Positions 52,446-61,709 are shown, counted from the stretch's first letter. The stretch: 64,000 bases of DNA from Kaistia granuli DSM 23481 (GCF_000380505.1 NZ_AQYH01000020.1:62001-126000), one strand, 5' to 3'. Numbers and translations: made by a program. Notes: a model not told the origin generated them from the sequence alone.

Positions 52446-53246
52446 TCAGCCCGCACGCGCGTTGACGAGCTTGTCATAGGCGCTCTGCCCAAAATCCCAG
52501 TGCGTCAGCTTCAGGAATTCGCTGATCTGGCCTGCGGTTCGGCCGAGCTTTTCGACCAGTGGCTGCGGGCCCGCTTCGAGGTGGGACGTCGGCATGACGA
52601 TACTGACGGCGCCGATCCGTTCGCCTCGGCGGCTGAAGACGGGCATGGCGATTGTGCTCACGAAGTCATCGAGGAGCTTATAGCCGACGAAATAGCCATC
52701 CTTCCTTGCCTTCTCGATATCCGCCATGAACTCGTCCATGGAGATCGTGACGCCGGAGTTCAGCGTGAAATCGCCCGGCGGAATGTGCCTGGCGAGGATC
52801 GGAGCAGGAATATCGGTCAGCAAGACCCGGGCCGCCGCCGTGGCCGGCGCGGGCACCATGGTTCCCTCGACGGCGCGCAGATAGCTGTGCTCCTTGAGGG
52901 TGACCGACAGCACGACAAGCTGCTTCCAGTTGTCGATGATGTTGAACTCAACAACCTCGCCGGTCTCCTTGGCCAGATTGCTCATGATCTCGCGGGCGAT
53001 CGCCTCGAATTTGGCGTGCCTTGAATAGGCCAGCCCCATGCGGGCAACCTTGTTGCCGGGGCTGATGTGCCCGTCGGGCGTTTGCGTCAGCCAGCCGCGC
53101 TCGATCAGCGTGTCCACGAGCGCATACAGCGTCGAGCGTGGGCAGGAGATGGCGCTGGCGATGGCGTTTCTCGTCGCCGGTCCGTCCGCACTCTCGAAGA
53201 AATCGAGAATGTCGAGGATGCGGTCCGTCCCTTTTGCGCGCTGCAT
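52446..53246 (-). CDS. IclR-family regulator
   Basis: A 266-residue regulator. The winged helix occupies residues 5-70 (TDRILDILDFFESADGPATR, then CPRSTLYALVDTLIERGWL) and the IclR effector domain 80-250 (NLAKETGEVVEFNIIDNWKQ, FVGYKLLDDFVSTIAMPVFS). It is divergent from the amino acid importer, DadA-like and RidA genes and separated from them by 117 bases with a long palindrome, so it probably controls that operon. The ligand is likely the imported amino acid or its keto acid. GGGGGAATCAG before the ATG. Confidence 0.92.
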   Translation of the reverse strand: MQRAKGTDRILDILDFFESADGPATRNAIASAISCPRSTLYALVDTLIERGWLTQTPDGHISPGNKVARMGLAYSRHAKFEAIAREIMSNLAKETGEVVEFNIIDNWKQLVVLSVTLKEHSYLRAVEGTMVPAPATAAARVLLTDIPAPILARHIPPGDFTLNSGVTISMDEFMADIEKARKDGYFVGYKLLDDFVSTIAMPVFSRRGERIGAVSIVMPTSHLEAGPQPLVEKLGRTAGQISEFLKLTHWDFGQSAYDKLVNARAG

Positions 53247-53313
53247 CTGATTCCCCCTGTCCGTTCATTTTCCACAAAGCCGCTTGACACGCCATATCCC
53301 CTATAGTGAATTG

Positions 53314-53350
53314 TGTCCGTTACAAGGGCATGTGTCTCTTGTAGTGGACA
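53314..53350. promoter_or_regulatory. 37-base operator palindrome in front of the amino acid importer
   Basis: The arms are TGTCC-GT-TACAAG (53314-53326) and CTTGTA-GT-GGACA (53338-53350), with an 11-base centre. The site ends one base before the ribosome binding site AGAGGGG of the binding-protein gene. A further copy of the half-site TGTCCGTT lies at 53259-53266, close to the iclR-type start. A TTGACA at 53284-53289 may be the -35 of the importer promoter. Position and symmetry suggest the IclR operator. Confidence 0.75.
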
Positions 53351-53363
53351 GAGGGGATGTGCA

Positions 53364-54197
53364 ATGAAAAAATCGATCGCAGCAACCTTGATCGCGGCCG
53401 CAGCCATGGCGGCATCGGGCAGCGCGGCTTTCGCCGGCAAACTCGAAGAAGTTCAGAAGCGCGGCAAGATCGTCGTTGGCACCGGCAGCACCAATGCGCC
53501 GTGGCACTACATCGACGAGAAGGGTGAGCTGAAGGGCTTCGACGTCGCGATTTCGAAGATCATCGCGAAGAGCCTGTTCAACGACGACACCAAGATCGAA
53601 TTCGTCGATCAGTCGGCCGATGCGCGCATCGCGAATCTGGTCACCGACAAGGTCGACATCACGTGCCAGTTCATCACCGTGACGCCGCAGCGCGCCCTGC
53701 AGGTCGAGTTCACCGCTCCCTACTATCGCGAGGGCGTCGGCCTGCTGGTCAGCCCGAAGTCGAAGTACAAGACGCTCGAGGAGCTGAAGGCCGCCGGCAG
53801 CTCTGTGACCGTCTCCATGCTGCAGAACGTCTTCGCCGAGGAGTTCACGCACAAGACGCTGCCCGAGGCGACCGTCGACCAGTATGAGAGCCAGGATCTG
53901 GTGGCCCAGGCCGTCAACAGCGGCCGCGTGGATGCCGCCGTCATCGATGCCTCCAACATCCGCTGGCTCGTCAAGCAGGACCCGGAGAAGTACATCGACA
54001 TCGGCTATTACTGGCAGCCGATGACCTATTCCTGCGCCGTCAAGAAGGGCGACCAGGAGTGGCTGAACTGGATCAACACTGCGCTCCAGGAGGCCATCGC
54101 GGGCGTCAACTTCGACGACTACGCCAAGGCGTATAACGAGTATTTCGGCATCGAGCTGGCGCCGCCGGCCATCGGTGTGCCCGTCGAATTCCGCTAG
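53364..54197 (+). CDS. Polar amino acid ABC substrate-binding protein
   Basis: A 277-residue SBP_bac_3 family protein. Signal peptide MKKSIAATLIAAAAMAASG, cut near AAFAGK. Typical steps: VQKRGKIVVGTGSTNAPWHY, KGFDVAISKIIAKSL, DARIANLVTDKVDITCQFIT and VTPQRALQVEFTAPYYREGVG. The arginine and aspartate that grip the amino acid backbone lie in these segments. With DadA-like and RidA genes in the same operon, a D-amino acid or glycine/proline-like ligand is likely. A long hairpin follows the stop. Confidence 0.93.
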   Translation: MKKSIAATLIAAAAMAASGSAAFAGKLEEVQKRGKIVVGTGSTNAPWHYIDEKGELKGFDVAISKIIAKSLFNDDTKIEFVDQSADARIANLVTDKVDITCQFITVTPQRALQVEFTAPYYREGVGLLVSPKSKYKTLEELKAAGSSVTVSMLQNVFAEEFTHKTLPEATVDQYESQDLVAQAVNSGRVDAAVIDASNIRWLVKQDPEKYIDIGYYWQPMTYSCAVKKGDQEWLNWINTALQEAIAGVNFDDYAKAYNEYFGIELAPPAIGVPVEFR

Positions 54198-54210
54198 GCG
54201 GAACGGGTCG

Positions 54211-54247
54211 CTGCCGGACCGCGCCGCCTCCGGCGCGCGTCCGGCAG
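54211..54247 (+). other. Strong stem-loop after the binding-protein gene
   Basis: CTGCCGGAC (54211-54219) pairs with GTCCGGCAG (54239-54247); inside it CGCGCCG (54220-54226) pairs with CGGCGCG (54231-54237), with one bulged base and a four-base loop. No T-run. It likely stabilises the binding-protein mRNA and lowers read-through into the permease genes. Confidence 0.8.
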
Positions 54248-54341
54248 GACGGAAGCCTGCGTGGGCGCCGCTCGCTCTCTGTCTCTGTAGCGGGGAGGGC
54301 GGCGCATTCGGTCGCCATCGACAGCTTCGACGGAAAAACGA

Positions 54342-55004
54342 ATGAACTACTCATTTGACTTTGTGCCGATATGGCGCAACTTCGACACCCTGCTGTATGG
54401 CCTCGGGATCGGTCTCTCGCTTGCGGCATTGTCGATCCTGATCGGTGTTGTGATCGGCGGCGTCGTCGCGTTCGGGCTGGTTTCGAAGAACAAGCCGACG
54501 GCCTGGATCGCCGGTCTGTATGTTTCGTTCATCCGAAACATCCCCATTCTTCTCGTCATCTTCTTCATGTTCTTTGCCCTGCCACAGCTGGGCATTCGCT
54601 TCAGCAAGATCACGTCCTTCGTCGCGGCGTTGTCGATCTATGCCGGCGCCAATCTGGCGGAAGTCTTTCGGGGCGGCTTGCAAGCGATCCCGAAGGGGAT
54701 GACTGAGGCGGGCATGGCCGTCGGCCTGCGGCCGATGCAGATCCGCCTCTCGATCATCATCCCGCTGATGCTGCGTTCGACGCTGCCCTCCATGGGCAAC
54801 GCGTTCATCTCGCTCTTCAAGGATACGTCGCTCGCGGCGGCGATCGCGGTGCCGGAGCTGACCTACTACGCCCGCAAGATCAATGTGGAGAGCTTCCGCA
54901 TCATCGAGACGTGGATCGTCACGAGCCTGCTCTATGTCGCGGCAACCTTCACCATTGCCTCGCTGCTTCGCTTGTTCGAAGCGCGTCTGGCCATCAAGAG
55001 GTGA
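54342..55004 (+). CDS. Polar amino acid ABC permease
   Basis: A 220-residue HisM/GlnP-type permease with five spans. SFIRNIPILLVIFFMFF replaces the usual FRGTP-like start of the channel, LAEVFRGGLQAIPKGMTEAGMAVGLRP holds the EAA-type loop, and SLFKDTSLAAAIAVPELTYYA is the family end motif. Paired with the next permease, five bases after its stop. Confidence 0.92.
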   Translation: MNYSFDFVPIWRNFDTLLYGLGIGLSLAALSILIGVVIGGVVAFGLVSKNKPTAWIAGLYVSFIRNIPILLVIFFMFFALPQLGIRFSKITSFVAALSIYAGANLAEVFRGGLQAIPKGMTEAGMAVGLRPMQIRLSIIIPLMLRSTLPSMGNAFISLFKDTSLAAAIAVPELTYYARKINVESFRIIETWIVTSLLYVAATFTIASLLRLFEARLAIKR

Positions 55005-55009
55005 CGGTC

Positions 55010-55666
55010 ATGGATCTTTCCGCCTTTTTCGTCGAGCTGGCCAATGTCTGGCCGCGCCTGCTGCAGGGCTCGATTGCCACGGTCACGGTCTCGTTCCAGG
55101 CCATCGCGTACGGCAGCGTCTTCGGCTCGCTGCTGGGTCTGATGATCTTCTATGGCCGGATGCCGGCCCGTATCTGCGGCTGGATCTATCTCGACTTCAT
55201 CCGCGGCACGCCGGTCCTGGTGCTGATGCTGGCGAGCTTCTACATCGTGCCGCTGGCCGGGCTTGGCCTCTCGGCAACCGGCGCCGGCATCCTGGCGCTG
55301 TCGGCCTTCTGCAGCGCCCATGTGGCGGAAGTATTCCGGGGCGGTCTGGCGGCCGTTCCGCCTGGTCAGGCCGAGGCTGCAAAGAGCGTCGGCCTGACCT
55401 TCCCGAAGATCCTGTTCTACGTGCTGCTGCCCCAGGTGCTGCGGCAGGCATTGCCGGCCTGGATCAACGCGGCGGTCGAGATCGTCAAGGCGTCCTCGCT
55501 GCTGGCCGTCATCAGCGTGCCGGAACTGCTGCTCACGACACAGCAGATCGTCTCGCGAAACTTCATGAACGCCGAGTTCTACCTGGTCTGCGGCCTGATC
55601 TATTTCGCCATCAACCTCACCCTGTCGAAGTTCGGCAAGCTGGTCGAGAAGCGTCTGGCATTCTGA
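55010..55666 (+). CDS. Polar amino acid ABC permease
   Basis: A 218-residue second permease of the same family. FIRGTPVLVLMLASFYIVP, HVAEVFRGGLAAVPPGQAEAAKSVGL and EIVKASSLLAVISVPELLLTTQ show the channel and EAA loop. The ATG at 55010 lies five bases after the previous stop; an earlier in-frame ATG lies inside the other permease gene and is not used. Together they form a heterodimeric channel. Confidence 0.92.
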   Translation: MDLSAFFVELANVWPRLLQGSIATVTVSFQAIAYGSVFGSLLGLMIFYGRMPARICGWIYLDFIRGTPVLVLMLASFYIVPLAGLGLSATGAGILALSAFCSAHVAEVFRGGLAAVPPGQAEAAKSVGLTFPKILFYVLLPQVLRQALPAWINAAVEIVKASSLLAVISVPELLLTTQQIVSRNFMNAEFYLVCGLIYFAINLTLSKFGKLVEKRLAF

Positions 55667-55678
55667 GGAAAGTCCATC

Positions 55679-56446
55679 ATGAACAGCATTCTCGAAATAT
55701 CAGGCCTTCGCAAAAGCTACGGCCCGCTCGAGGTCATCAAGGGCGTTGACCTCGCCATGAAGCCGGGTGAGGTCGTGTCGATCATCGGCTCCTCCGGTTC
55801 CGGCAAGACGACGCTGCTGCGCTGCATCAACCTGCTCGAGGAGTTCCAGGGCGGTGATATTCGCATCGACGGCCAGCTCATCGGCTACAAGACCAGCAAC
55901 GGCAAGCGCGTCGCCCTTCCCGAGCGCGAGCGGGCCAAGAACCGCGCCCTGACCGGCATGGCGTTCCAGCAGTTCAATCTCTTCCCGCATATGACGGCGC
56001 TCGGCAATGTGACGCTCGGCCTGCGCAAGACCCGCGGCATGGCGAAAGACGAGGCCGTCGCGGTGGCGGAGAAGTGGCTGGAGCGGGTGGGCATGTCCCA
56101 GCGCAAGAACCACTATCCCATCCAGCTTTCCGGCGGACAGCAGCAGCGTGTGGCGATTGCCCGGGCGATCGCCATGAATCCGAAGTTGATGCTGTTCGAC
56201 GAGGTTACGTCGGCGCTCGATCCGGAGCTGGTCAACGAGGTCCTGAACGTCATTCAGGATCTGGCCAATGACGGCATGACCATGTTGCTGGTGACACACG
56301 AGATGCGCTTCGCCTATCAGGTGTCGAGCAAGGTCATCTTCATGGAGCATGGCGTGATCGCCGAAGAGGGCGATCCGAAGGAAATGTTCCACAACCCGAA
56401 ATCGCAGCGGCTTGCCGAGTTCCTCGGAAAGTCGAAATTCCAATAA
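55679..56446 (+). CDS. Polar amino acid ABC ATPase
   Basis: A 255-residue ATPase of the GlnQ/HisP type. Walker [12 protein letters not shown]-loop [14 protein letters not shown], signature [15 protein letters not shown], Walker [16 protein letters not shown] and H-loop [10 protein letters not shown] are intact. It shows the 20-residue insertion between strands that HisP-like proteins have ([18 protein letters not shown]). Starts 13 bases after the permease gene. Confidence 0.93.
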   Translation: MNSILEISGLRKSYGPLEVIKGVDLAMKPGEVVSIIGSSGSGKTTLLRCINLLEEFQGGDIRIDGQLIGYKTSNGKRVALPERERAKNRALTGMAFQQFNLFPHMTALGNVTLGLRKTRGMAKDEAVAVAEKWLERVGMSQRKNHYPIQLSGGQQQRVAIARAIAMNPKLMLFDEVTSALDPELVNEVLNVIQDLANDGMTMLLVTHEMRFAYQVSSKVIFMEHGVIAEEGDPKEMFHNPKSQRLAEFLGKSKFQ

Positions 56447-56531
56447 GATGGGCGCCGGCTCGCCCTGACCCAGGGCGGCCCGGCCTTTCGGGCTGGCCCC
56501 TCCGAGCACAGTTCATTCTGGAGACTTTCAT

Positions 56532-57791
56532 ATGCGTATCATTGTGCTCGGTGGCGGAGTCATCGGCGTCACGACGGCCTATGCCCTTCGTCAGGAAGGG
56601 CATGAAGTCGTCCTCCTGGAGAAGGAGCCCGCCACCGGTCTCGGCACCAGCTACGCCAACGCCGCCCAGATATCGCCGGCGCTGTCCGCACCCTGGGCCG
56701 TTCCGGGCCTGGTCGGCAAGGCGCTGCACTGGATGTTCGAGAAGTACCCGCCGCTCATCATCAGCAAGTTCCCCGATCCGGAGATGGTGCGCTGGCTGTG
56801 GCGCATGTGGCGGGCCGCCACGCCGGCGCAGTATGAGCGCTCCAAGCAGGCGATGGTGGCGATCGGCGAGTATAGCCGCGACCGCTTCCGCGAGCTGCGC
56901 AACACCATCCCGATCGACTATGACGGGCGCGACCGCGGCACGCTGGTGCTCTTCCGCTCCGAGAAGCAGCTCGACATCTACGAGCGGGACATGAAGACGC
57001 TGGCCGCGATGGGCGTGCCGGCGGAGACGCTGCGCCCGGCTGCCCTGGCGCTGCGCGAGCCGAATCTCGCCATCCGCGAGAACGGCATCGTCGGGGCCGC
57101 GCTGCTGCCCGGCGACGAGACGGGCGACTGCCATCGCTTCACGCAGGCCCTGGCCGCCCAATGCGTGCAGGACGGCGTCACTTTCCGTTACGGCGAGACG
57201 ATCCGAGAGCTGAAGGTCAGCGGCGATCGCGTCCGTTCCGTGATCACGGACAAGGACGAGTATAGCTGCGACGCCGTCGTCACCTGTCTCGGTGTCGGCA
57301 GTGCTAGGCTGCTCGCCCCACTCGGGATCAAGCTGCCGATCTATCCGCTCAAGGGCTATTCGCTGACCATCCAGGCGGACAGCGACGCGATCGGGCCGCA
57401 TTCGACCGTCTCCGACGAGACGTTCAAGATCGGCGTCACCTATCTCGGCGATCGCATCCGCGTCGGCGGCACCGCCGAACTGGCCGGCTACGATCTCTCG
57501 CGCCCCGAGCACCGCTACAAGGGGCTCGAATATGTGGCGCAGGCGCTGTATCCGCAGATCCCGCGCGAGGCGATTGCCAATGCGGAGCGCTGGAGCGGCC
57601 TGCGGCCGATGACGCCGGATGGTCCGCCGGTCATCGGCAAGACCGGCATCGGCAATCTCTATCTGAATACGGGACACGGCACCCTTGGATGGACTATGTC
57701 CTGCGGTGCGGCCGGCGTTCTCGCCGATCTGGTGGCCGGCCGTCGGCCAGCCGTCGATATTTCCGCCTTTTCGAGCACCCGCTACCAATAA
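56532..57791 (+). CDS. D-amino acid dehydrogenase (DadA-like)
   Basis: A 419-residue flavoprotein of the DAO family. The FAD-binding start reads VLGGGVIGVTTAYALRQEGH, followed by EVVLLEKEPATGLGTSYANA (the DadA pattern), and the C-terminal FAD contact is RWSGLRPMTPDGPPVIGKTG with NTGHGTLGWTMSCG. It oxidises D-amino acids to imino and then keto acids, passing electrons to the membrane quinone pool. Length matches DadA. It lies between an amino acid importer and RidA in one operon. Substrate range is not predictable. Confidence 0.9.
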   Translation: MRIIVLGGGVIGVTTAYALRQEGHEVVLLEKEPATGLGTSYANAAQISPALSAPWAVPGLVGKALHWMFEKYPPLIISKFPDPEMVRWLWRMWRAATPAQYERSKQAMVAIGEYSRDRFRELRNTIPIDYDGRDRGTLVLFRSEKQLDIYERDMKTLAAMGVPAETLRPAALALREPNLAIRENGIVGAALLPGDETGDCHRFTQALAAQCVQDGVTFRYGETIRELKVSGDRVRSVITDKDEYSCDAVVTCLGVGSARLLAPLGIKLPIYPLKGYSLTIQADSDAIGPHSTVSDETFKIGVTYLGDRIRVGGTAELAGYDLSRPEHRYKGLEYVAQALYPQIPREAIANAERWSGLRPMTPDGPPVIGKTGIGNLYLNTGHGTLGWTMSCGAAGVLADLVAGRRPAVDISAFSSTRYQ

Positions 57792-57816
57792 TCCCTGAAA
57801 CGAGAGAGGACATTTC

Positions 57817-58176
57817 ATGATCACTCGCCTGCACCAGAACCAGCGCATGAGCGGCGTCGTCACCTGGCCGGCCAACGGCTCGATGGTCGTCGTCTCCGGC
57901 CAGGTCGCCGATGACAAGACGCTCGACGTCGCCGGCCAGACCGCCGACGTCCTGGCGAAGATCGACCGCCTGCTGGCTGACGCCGGTGTGTCGAAGGCCG
58001 ATGCGCTCTACGCCTATATCTGGCTGCCGGACATTGGGGATTTCGACGCCATGAACGCCGTCTGGGACAAGTGGCTTGCCCCCGGCTCGGCGCCGGCGCG
58101 CGCCACCGTTGAGGCCAAGCTTGCCGATCCGGCACTCAAGGTCGAGATCCAGGTCTTCGCCCACAAGGCATCGTAG
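57817..58176 (+). CDS. RidA-family imine deaminase
   Basis: A 119-residue YjgF/RidA-family protein. The start MITRLHQNQRMSGVVTWPAN is that of the RidA subgroup often found next to DadA-type genes; VVVSGQVADD, LADAGVSKADALYAYIWLPD, NAVWDKWLAPGSAPARATVE (with the conserved Arg) and LKVEIQVFAHK are family strands. It hydrolyses reactive 2-imino acids made by flavin oxidases, which fits its place 25 bases after the dadA-like gene. AGAGAGGA gives the ribosome site. Confidence 0.9.
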   Translation: MITRLHQNQRMSGVVTWPANGSMVVVSGQVADDKTLDVAGQTADVLAKIDRLLADAGVSKADALYAYIWLPDIGDFDAMNAVWDKWLAPGSAPARATVEAKLADPALKVEIQVFAHKAS

Positions 58177-58190
58177 GCCGAATGGAGAGT

Positions 58191-58226
58191 GGCTCGACGG
58201 ACGCGCTATGCGTTGTCCGCCGAGCC
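58191..58226 (+). terminator. Hairpin at the operon end
   Basis: GGCTCG-A-CGGAC (58191-58202) pairs with GTCCG-C-CGAGCC (58215-58226), 11 pairs with one mismatch. It lies 15 bases after the ridA-like stop. There is no T-run, so termination may need Rho. Confidence 0.55.
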
Positions 58227-58425
58227 GCGAAATTTCAACGATAGAGGACGTTCACCGGCCGTTTCGTTGGCTGGCGGATGTCAGGCTGCTCGTTGAATGC
58301 GATGCGGCGTCTGCGAGTGCCGCCAATAGGCAGTCCTGCAGGGCGCCACTTGCGCATATCTGACATTGGCGTCGCTTTTGCGGACGTGGCGCGCCCGAAC
58401 GGCGTCCCCACCCAGCGTGTGGCGC

Positions 58426-59568
58426 TCAGCGCTCGTCCGCTGTCAGGGAGCCGGCGGTGAGCCAGTTGAGTGGGGCTTCGAAATCGCCCACCAGGCCGGT
58501 CGCGAGAAACTGCAGATTGGCGCGTCCGGCGCCGGTCAGGCCGCCCTTGATCAGCCGTGACCCGAAGCCGTGCCGCTTCGGAGCGGTCGCCGGAGGGCCG
58601 TTCCTCTCGGTCCAGCGCATATGCAGGATCGGGCTGTCATCGTCGCCCACCAGGCTCCAGCGGATCTCGACCGCGCCAGTTGGGACCGACATGGCGCCGT
58701 GCTTGATGGCATTGGTCGCCATCTCGTGCAGCATCAGCGACATCGACAAGACCGCCTTGGGACCGACATTGACGTCCGGCCCCTCGATAACGAAGCGGTC
58801 GCCGCCGAGATGATGGCGCAGAACGTTTTCAATCACCGCTCGCAGCGGAGCCGAATCCCAGCTCTGCCGCAGCAGGATGTCATGCGCCGAGCTGAGCGCC
58901 ATCAGCCGCTCGGTGAAGATGTTGAGGGCTTCCTCGTCCGCCGCGCCCCGCAGTGTTTGGCGCGCGATCGCCTGGACGATCGCCTGCGTGTTCTTCATGC
59001 GGTGGCCAAGCTCGGCGTTCAGCACGCGCAGCCGGGATTCCGCCTCCACCTTGCCGGTGGTCTCGATGACCGTGTCCATGAAGCCGGAGATTTCGCCGTT
59101 CTCGTCCGGCAACGGGGTGTAGGAGAAGGTGAAATAGGTCTGCTCGGGAAAGCCGTTGCGCGTCACGACGAGGGGGAAATCCTCAATGAAGGTCGCTTCG
59201 CCGGCAAAGGCTTTCTCGGCGATCGGGCCGATCACGCCCCAGGCCTCGCTCCAGATCGTCCGGAAGGATTGGCCAATCGACAGGGGTTTCCTGCCGAGGA
59301 TTGGAACGAACGCATCATTGTAGATAGCGATCATTTCCTTGCCCCAGACGAGGCATTTCGGAAAGGGGGACGCCAGAACGAGGGCCACGACCGTGCGCAG
59401 CGATTGCGGCCATGCGACTGGCGGTCCGAGCGGACTGCCGGCCCAGTCATAGGCGCGGACAACGCGGCCCATCTCGCCACCGCCCTGCAGAAAATGGAGC
59501 GGACAGTTCAGCGGAATCGACGTCGGCACGGAACCCTGTGCTCCGTCCAGTTCAGCTTTTGCCGCCAT
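58426..59568 (-). CDS. HWE-family histidine kinase with PAS sensor
   Basis: A 380-residue cytosolic kinase. Residues about 50-175 form a PAS domain (SPFPKCLVWGKEMIAIYNDAF, then GFPEQTYFTFSYTPLPDENG). The phospho-acceptor His189 lies in LNAELGHRMKNTQAIVQAIA, the ATP-binding N box is HEMATNAIKHGAMS (Asn286), and the WxE motif (Trp319-Glu321) gives the HWE class its name. These kinases often serve general stress or light responses in Alphaproteobacteria. No response regulator gene lies next to it. The start is uncertain; ATG at 59568 is preferred, as the frame upstream looks non-coding. Confidence 0.85.
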   Translation of the reverse strand: MAAKAELDGAQGSVPTSIPLNCPLHFLQGGGEMGRVVRAYDWAGSPLGPPVAWPQSLRTVVALVLASPFPKCLVWGKEMIAIYNDAFVPILGRKPLSIGQSFRTIWSEAWGVIGPIAEKAFAGEATFIEDFPLVVTRNGFPEQTYFTFSYTPLPDENGEISGFMDTVIETTGKVEAESRLRVLNAELGHRMKNTQAIVQAIARQTLRGAADEEALNIFTERLMALSSAHDILLRQSWDSAPLRAVIENVLRHHLGGDRFVIEGPDVNVGPKAVLSMSLMLHEMATNAIKHGAMSVPTGAVEIRWSLVGDDDSPILHMRWTERNGPPATAPKRHGFGSRLIKGGLTGAGRANLQFLATGLVGDFEAPLNWLTAGSLTADER

Positions 59569-59855
59569 AGCTTCGGTTACGTCCCTGGTGCTGGCCGATT
59601 TCTCCGGGCTGCCGTGCGGAGCCGTCTGCGAACCGACGAAAGACCAGCATAGGGCCGGAATGCCCATAAACCAACACGTATCCGCCAGAGGCGCGTCGGG
59701 GCGCCCCTCGTGGCGAACGATCTCGCCACCACAAGGGCCGCGCTTGCTCCTCCGATTTCCGCCATCCACCCATTGTCGACGGATGCAAACGACTGCGCGA
59801 CAGCCACGGAAATCCCGCAGCGCCGCCCTCTGGTAGCGGGTGGGCTGGGAGCAGG

Positions 59856-60044
59856 TTAGGAGAGCGCGTCGCGCTCGTTTTGCAGAACCGCCAGCTGCCG
59901 CTCAAGATCCGCGATGCGGTCGGCCATGCGGTCCTCGCTGGCGGCACCGGAAACAGCGGCCGCCTGTTCTGTCAGGTTCCGCATGGCCTCGCGAATGCTG
60001 GCGATACGATCGTCTAGTTCAATCAGTAGTTTCGGATCGGCCAT
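59856..60044 (-). CDS. Small coiled-coil protein
   Basis: A 62-residue, almost wholly helical protein: ELDDRIASIREAMRNLTEQA and DRIADLERQLAVLQNERDAL show heptads typical of a short coiled coil. AGGAGAACC before the ATG at 60044 gives good support. Short coiled-coil proteins like this are common in Hyphomicrobiales; function unknown. Confidence 0.72.
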   Translation of the reverse strand: MADPKLLIELDDRIASIREAMRNLTEQAAAVSGAASEDRMADRIADLERQLAVLQNERDALS

Positions 60045-60125
60045 TTCGGTTCTCCTGAGCCAGGCTGTCGAATCAACGATATCGAGCGAATTTGGTTCAA
60101 GCGCAAGGTGGGCCGAGGGATCGCG

Positions 60126-60524
60126 TCAGCTCCGGCTGCGCGAGAGGCCCTTTTGCTGCAATTCCGCCAGGTATTCCGTCCAGAGCTTGTCCTGATCGCG
60201 ACCCAACTCGGCCAGATAGGTCCAGGTGAATAGCCCGGTGTCGTGACCGTCGTCGAAATTCAACCGCACCGCGTAGTTGCCGACCGGGCTGATCGAGGCG
60301 ATGGCGACATCGATCTTGCCGGGCACGGTCTGCTTCTGCGCCTTGCCATGGCCCTGAACCTCGGCCGACGGGCTGGTGACGCGCAGATATTCGGCCGGCA
60401 GGGCGTAGCGGGTGCCGTCCTCGAAGGTGACGCTGAGCAGGCGCTTGTCGGGCGACAGGCGGATCTCGGTCGGCCAGGGGGACGAGGCGGAAGTCGAGGC
60501 GGTCGGATGGGTCGGGGTCGTCAT
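60126..60524 (-). CDS. DUF971 protein
   Basis: A 132-residue protein with the DUF971 (GBBH-like N-terminal) fold: PTEIRLSPDKRLLSVTFEDG, ALPAEYLRVTSPSAEVQGHG, VAIASISPVGNYAVRLNFDDGHDTGLFTWTYLAELG. The histidine and cysteine ligands of zinc-binding relatives are not all present. In other bacteria the domain occurs fused to Fe-S carrier proteins or in carnitine hydroxylases. GGAG before the ATG. Divergent from moaA. Confidence 0.88.
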   Translation of the reverse strand: MTTPTHPTASTSASSPWPTEIRLSPDKRLLSVTFEDGTRYALPAEYLRVTSPSAEVQGHGKAQKQTVPGKIDVAIASISPVGNYAVRLNFDDGHDTGLFTWTYLAELGRDQDKLWTEYLAELQQKGLSRSRS

Positions 60525-60680
60525 GGTCGTCTCCGGCGGCCGGGCGGCCGAACGAATTGCGCGGCCGGGCGCCGTTGGGCGTCCGGTGTGTGCCGGGCGA
60601 GCCTTTGAAAAGGCCCGCCATCTCGTCTACATAGCAGAGATGGTCGTCCAAGTCGGAATTGGGCGGCCCGAGGGCTGTGC

Positions 60681-61709
60681 ATGAACCAGATCGTGCCACT
60701 GGTGGCCGAGACGAAACCGATGATCGATCCGTTCGGGCGATCGATTACCTATCTCCGCGTCTCCGTGACGGACCGCTGCGATTTTCGCTGCGTCTATTGC
60801 ATGGCCGAGGACATGACGTTCCTGCCCAAGAAGGACGTGTTGTCGCTGGAGGAACTCGACCGGCTCTGCAGTGCGTTCATTGCCAAGGGCGTGCGCCGGC
60901 TACGCCTGACCGGCGGCGAGCCGCTCGTCCGCCGCAACATCCTGTCGCTGATCCGATCGCTCGGCCGGCATATCGAGAGCGGGCAGCTCGACGAGCTGAC
61001 TCTGACAACCAACGGCTCGCAGCTTTCGCGTTTCGCCAGCGAACTGGCCGATGCCGGGGTGCGCCGTATCAATGTCTCGATCGATACGCTCGATCCCGCC
61101 CGCTTCCGCGCGATCACCCGCTGGGGCGACCTCGACAAGGTGATGGCGGGGCTCGACGCCGCCCAGGCGGCCGGCCTCAAGGTCAAGATCAACGCCGTCG
61201 CGCTCAAGGACGTGAACGAGCATGAGATCGACGATTTGATCCGCTTCGCGCATGGGCGCGGCATGGACCTGACGTTGATCGAGACGATGCCGCTCGGCGA
61301 GATCGAAGCCGACCGCACCGAGCAGTACCTGCCGCTCTCGACCGTGCGGGCGCGGCTGGAGCAGAACTGGACCCTGAACGAGATCCCGTACAAGACCGGC
61401 GGGCCGGCTCGCTATCTGGAGATCGCGGAGACCGGCGGCAGGCTCGGCCTGATTACGCCGCTGACGCATAATTTCTGCGAGAGCTGCAATCGGGTCCGCG
61501 TCACCTGCACGGGAACGCTGTTCATGTGTCTCGGCCAGGAGGATGCGACGGATCTGCGGGCGCCGCTGCGCGCTTCGGAGAACGATACCCTGCTTTCGGC
61601 CGCGATCGACGAGGCGATCGGGCGCAAGCCGAAGGGCCATGATTTCATCATCGACCGCGAGCATCGCCGCCCGGCCGTTGGTCGCCACATGAGCATGACT
61701 GGCGGCTGA
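60681..61709 (+). CDS. moaA: GTP 3',8-cyclase MoaA (molybdenum cofactor synthesis)
   Basis: A 342-residue radical SAM enzyme that turns GTP to 3',8-cyclo-dihydro-GTP in the first step of molybdopterin synthesis. The N-terminal 4Fe-4S cluster is bound by Cys33, Cys37 and Cys40 in [10 protein letters not shown]. The second cluster is held by [20 protein letters not shown] near 275-295. SAM-contact segment [11 protein letters not shown] is present, and the C-terminal Gly-Gly tail needed for activity is kept (MTGG). moaC and other genes of the pathway are not in the window. Confidence 0.95.
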   Translation: MNQIVPLVAETKPMIDPFGRSITYLRVSVTDRCDFRCVYCMAEDMTFLPKKDVLSLEELDRLCSAFIAKGVRRLRLTGGEPLVRRNILSLIRSLGRHIESGQLDELTLTTNGSQLSRFASELADAGVRRINVSIDTLDPARFRAITRWGDLDKVMAGLDAAQAAGLKVKINAVALKDVNEHEIDDLIRFAHGRGMDLTLIETMPLGEIEADRTEQYLPLSTVRARLEQNWTLNEIPYKTGGPARYLEIAETGGRLGLITPLTHNFCESCNRVRVTCTGTLFMCLGQEDATDLRAPLRASENDTLLSAAIDEAIGRKPKGHDFIIDREHRRPAVGRHMSMTGG

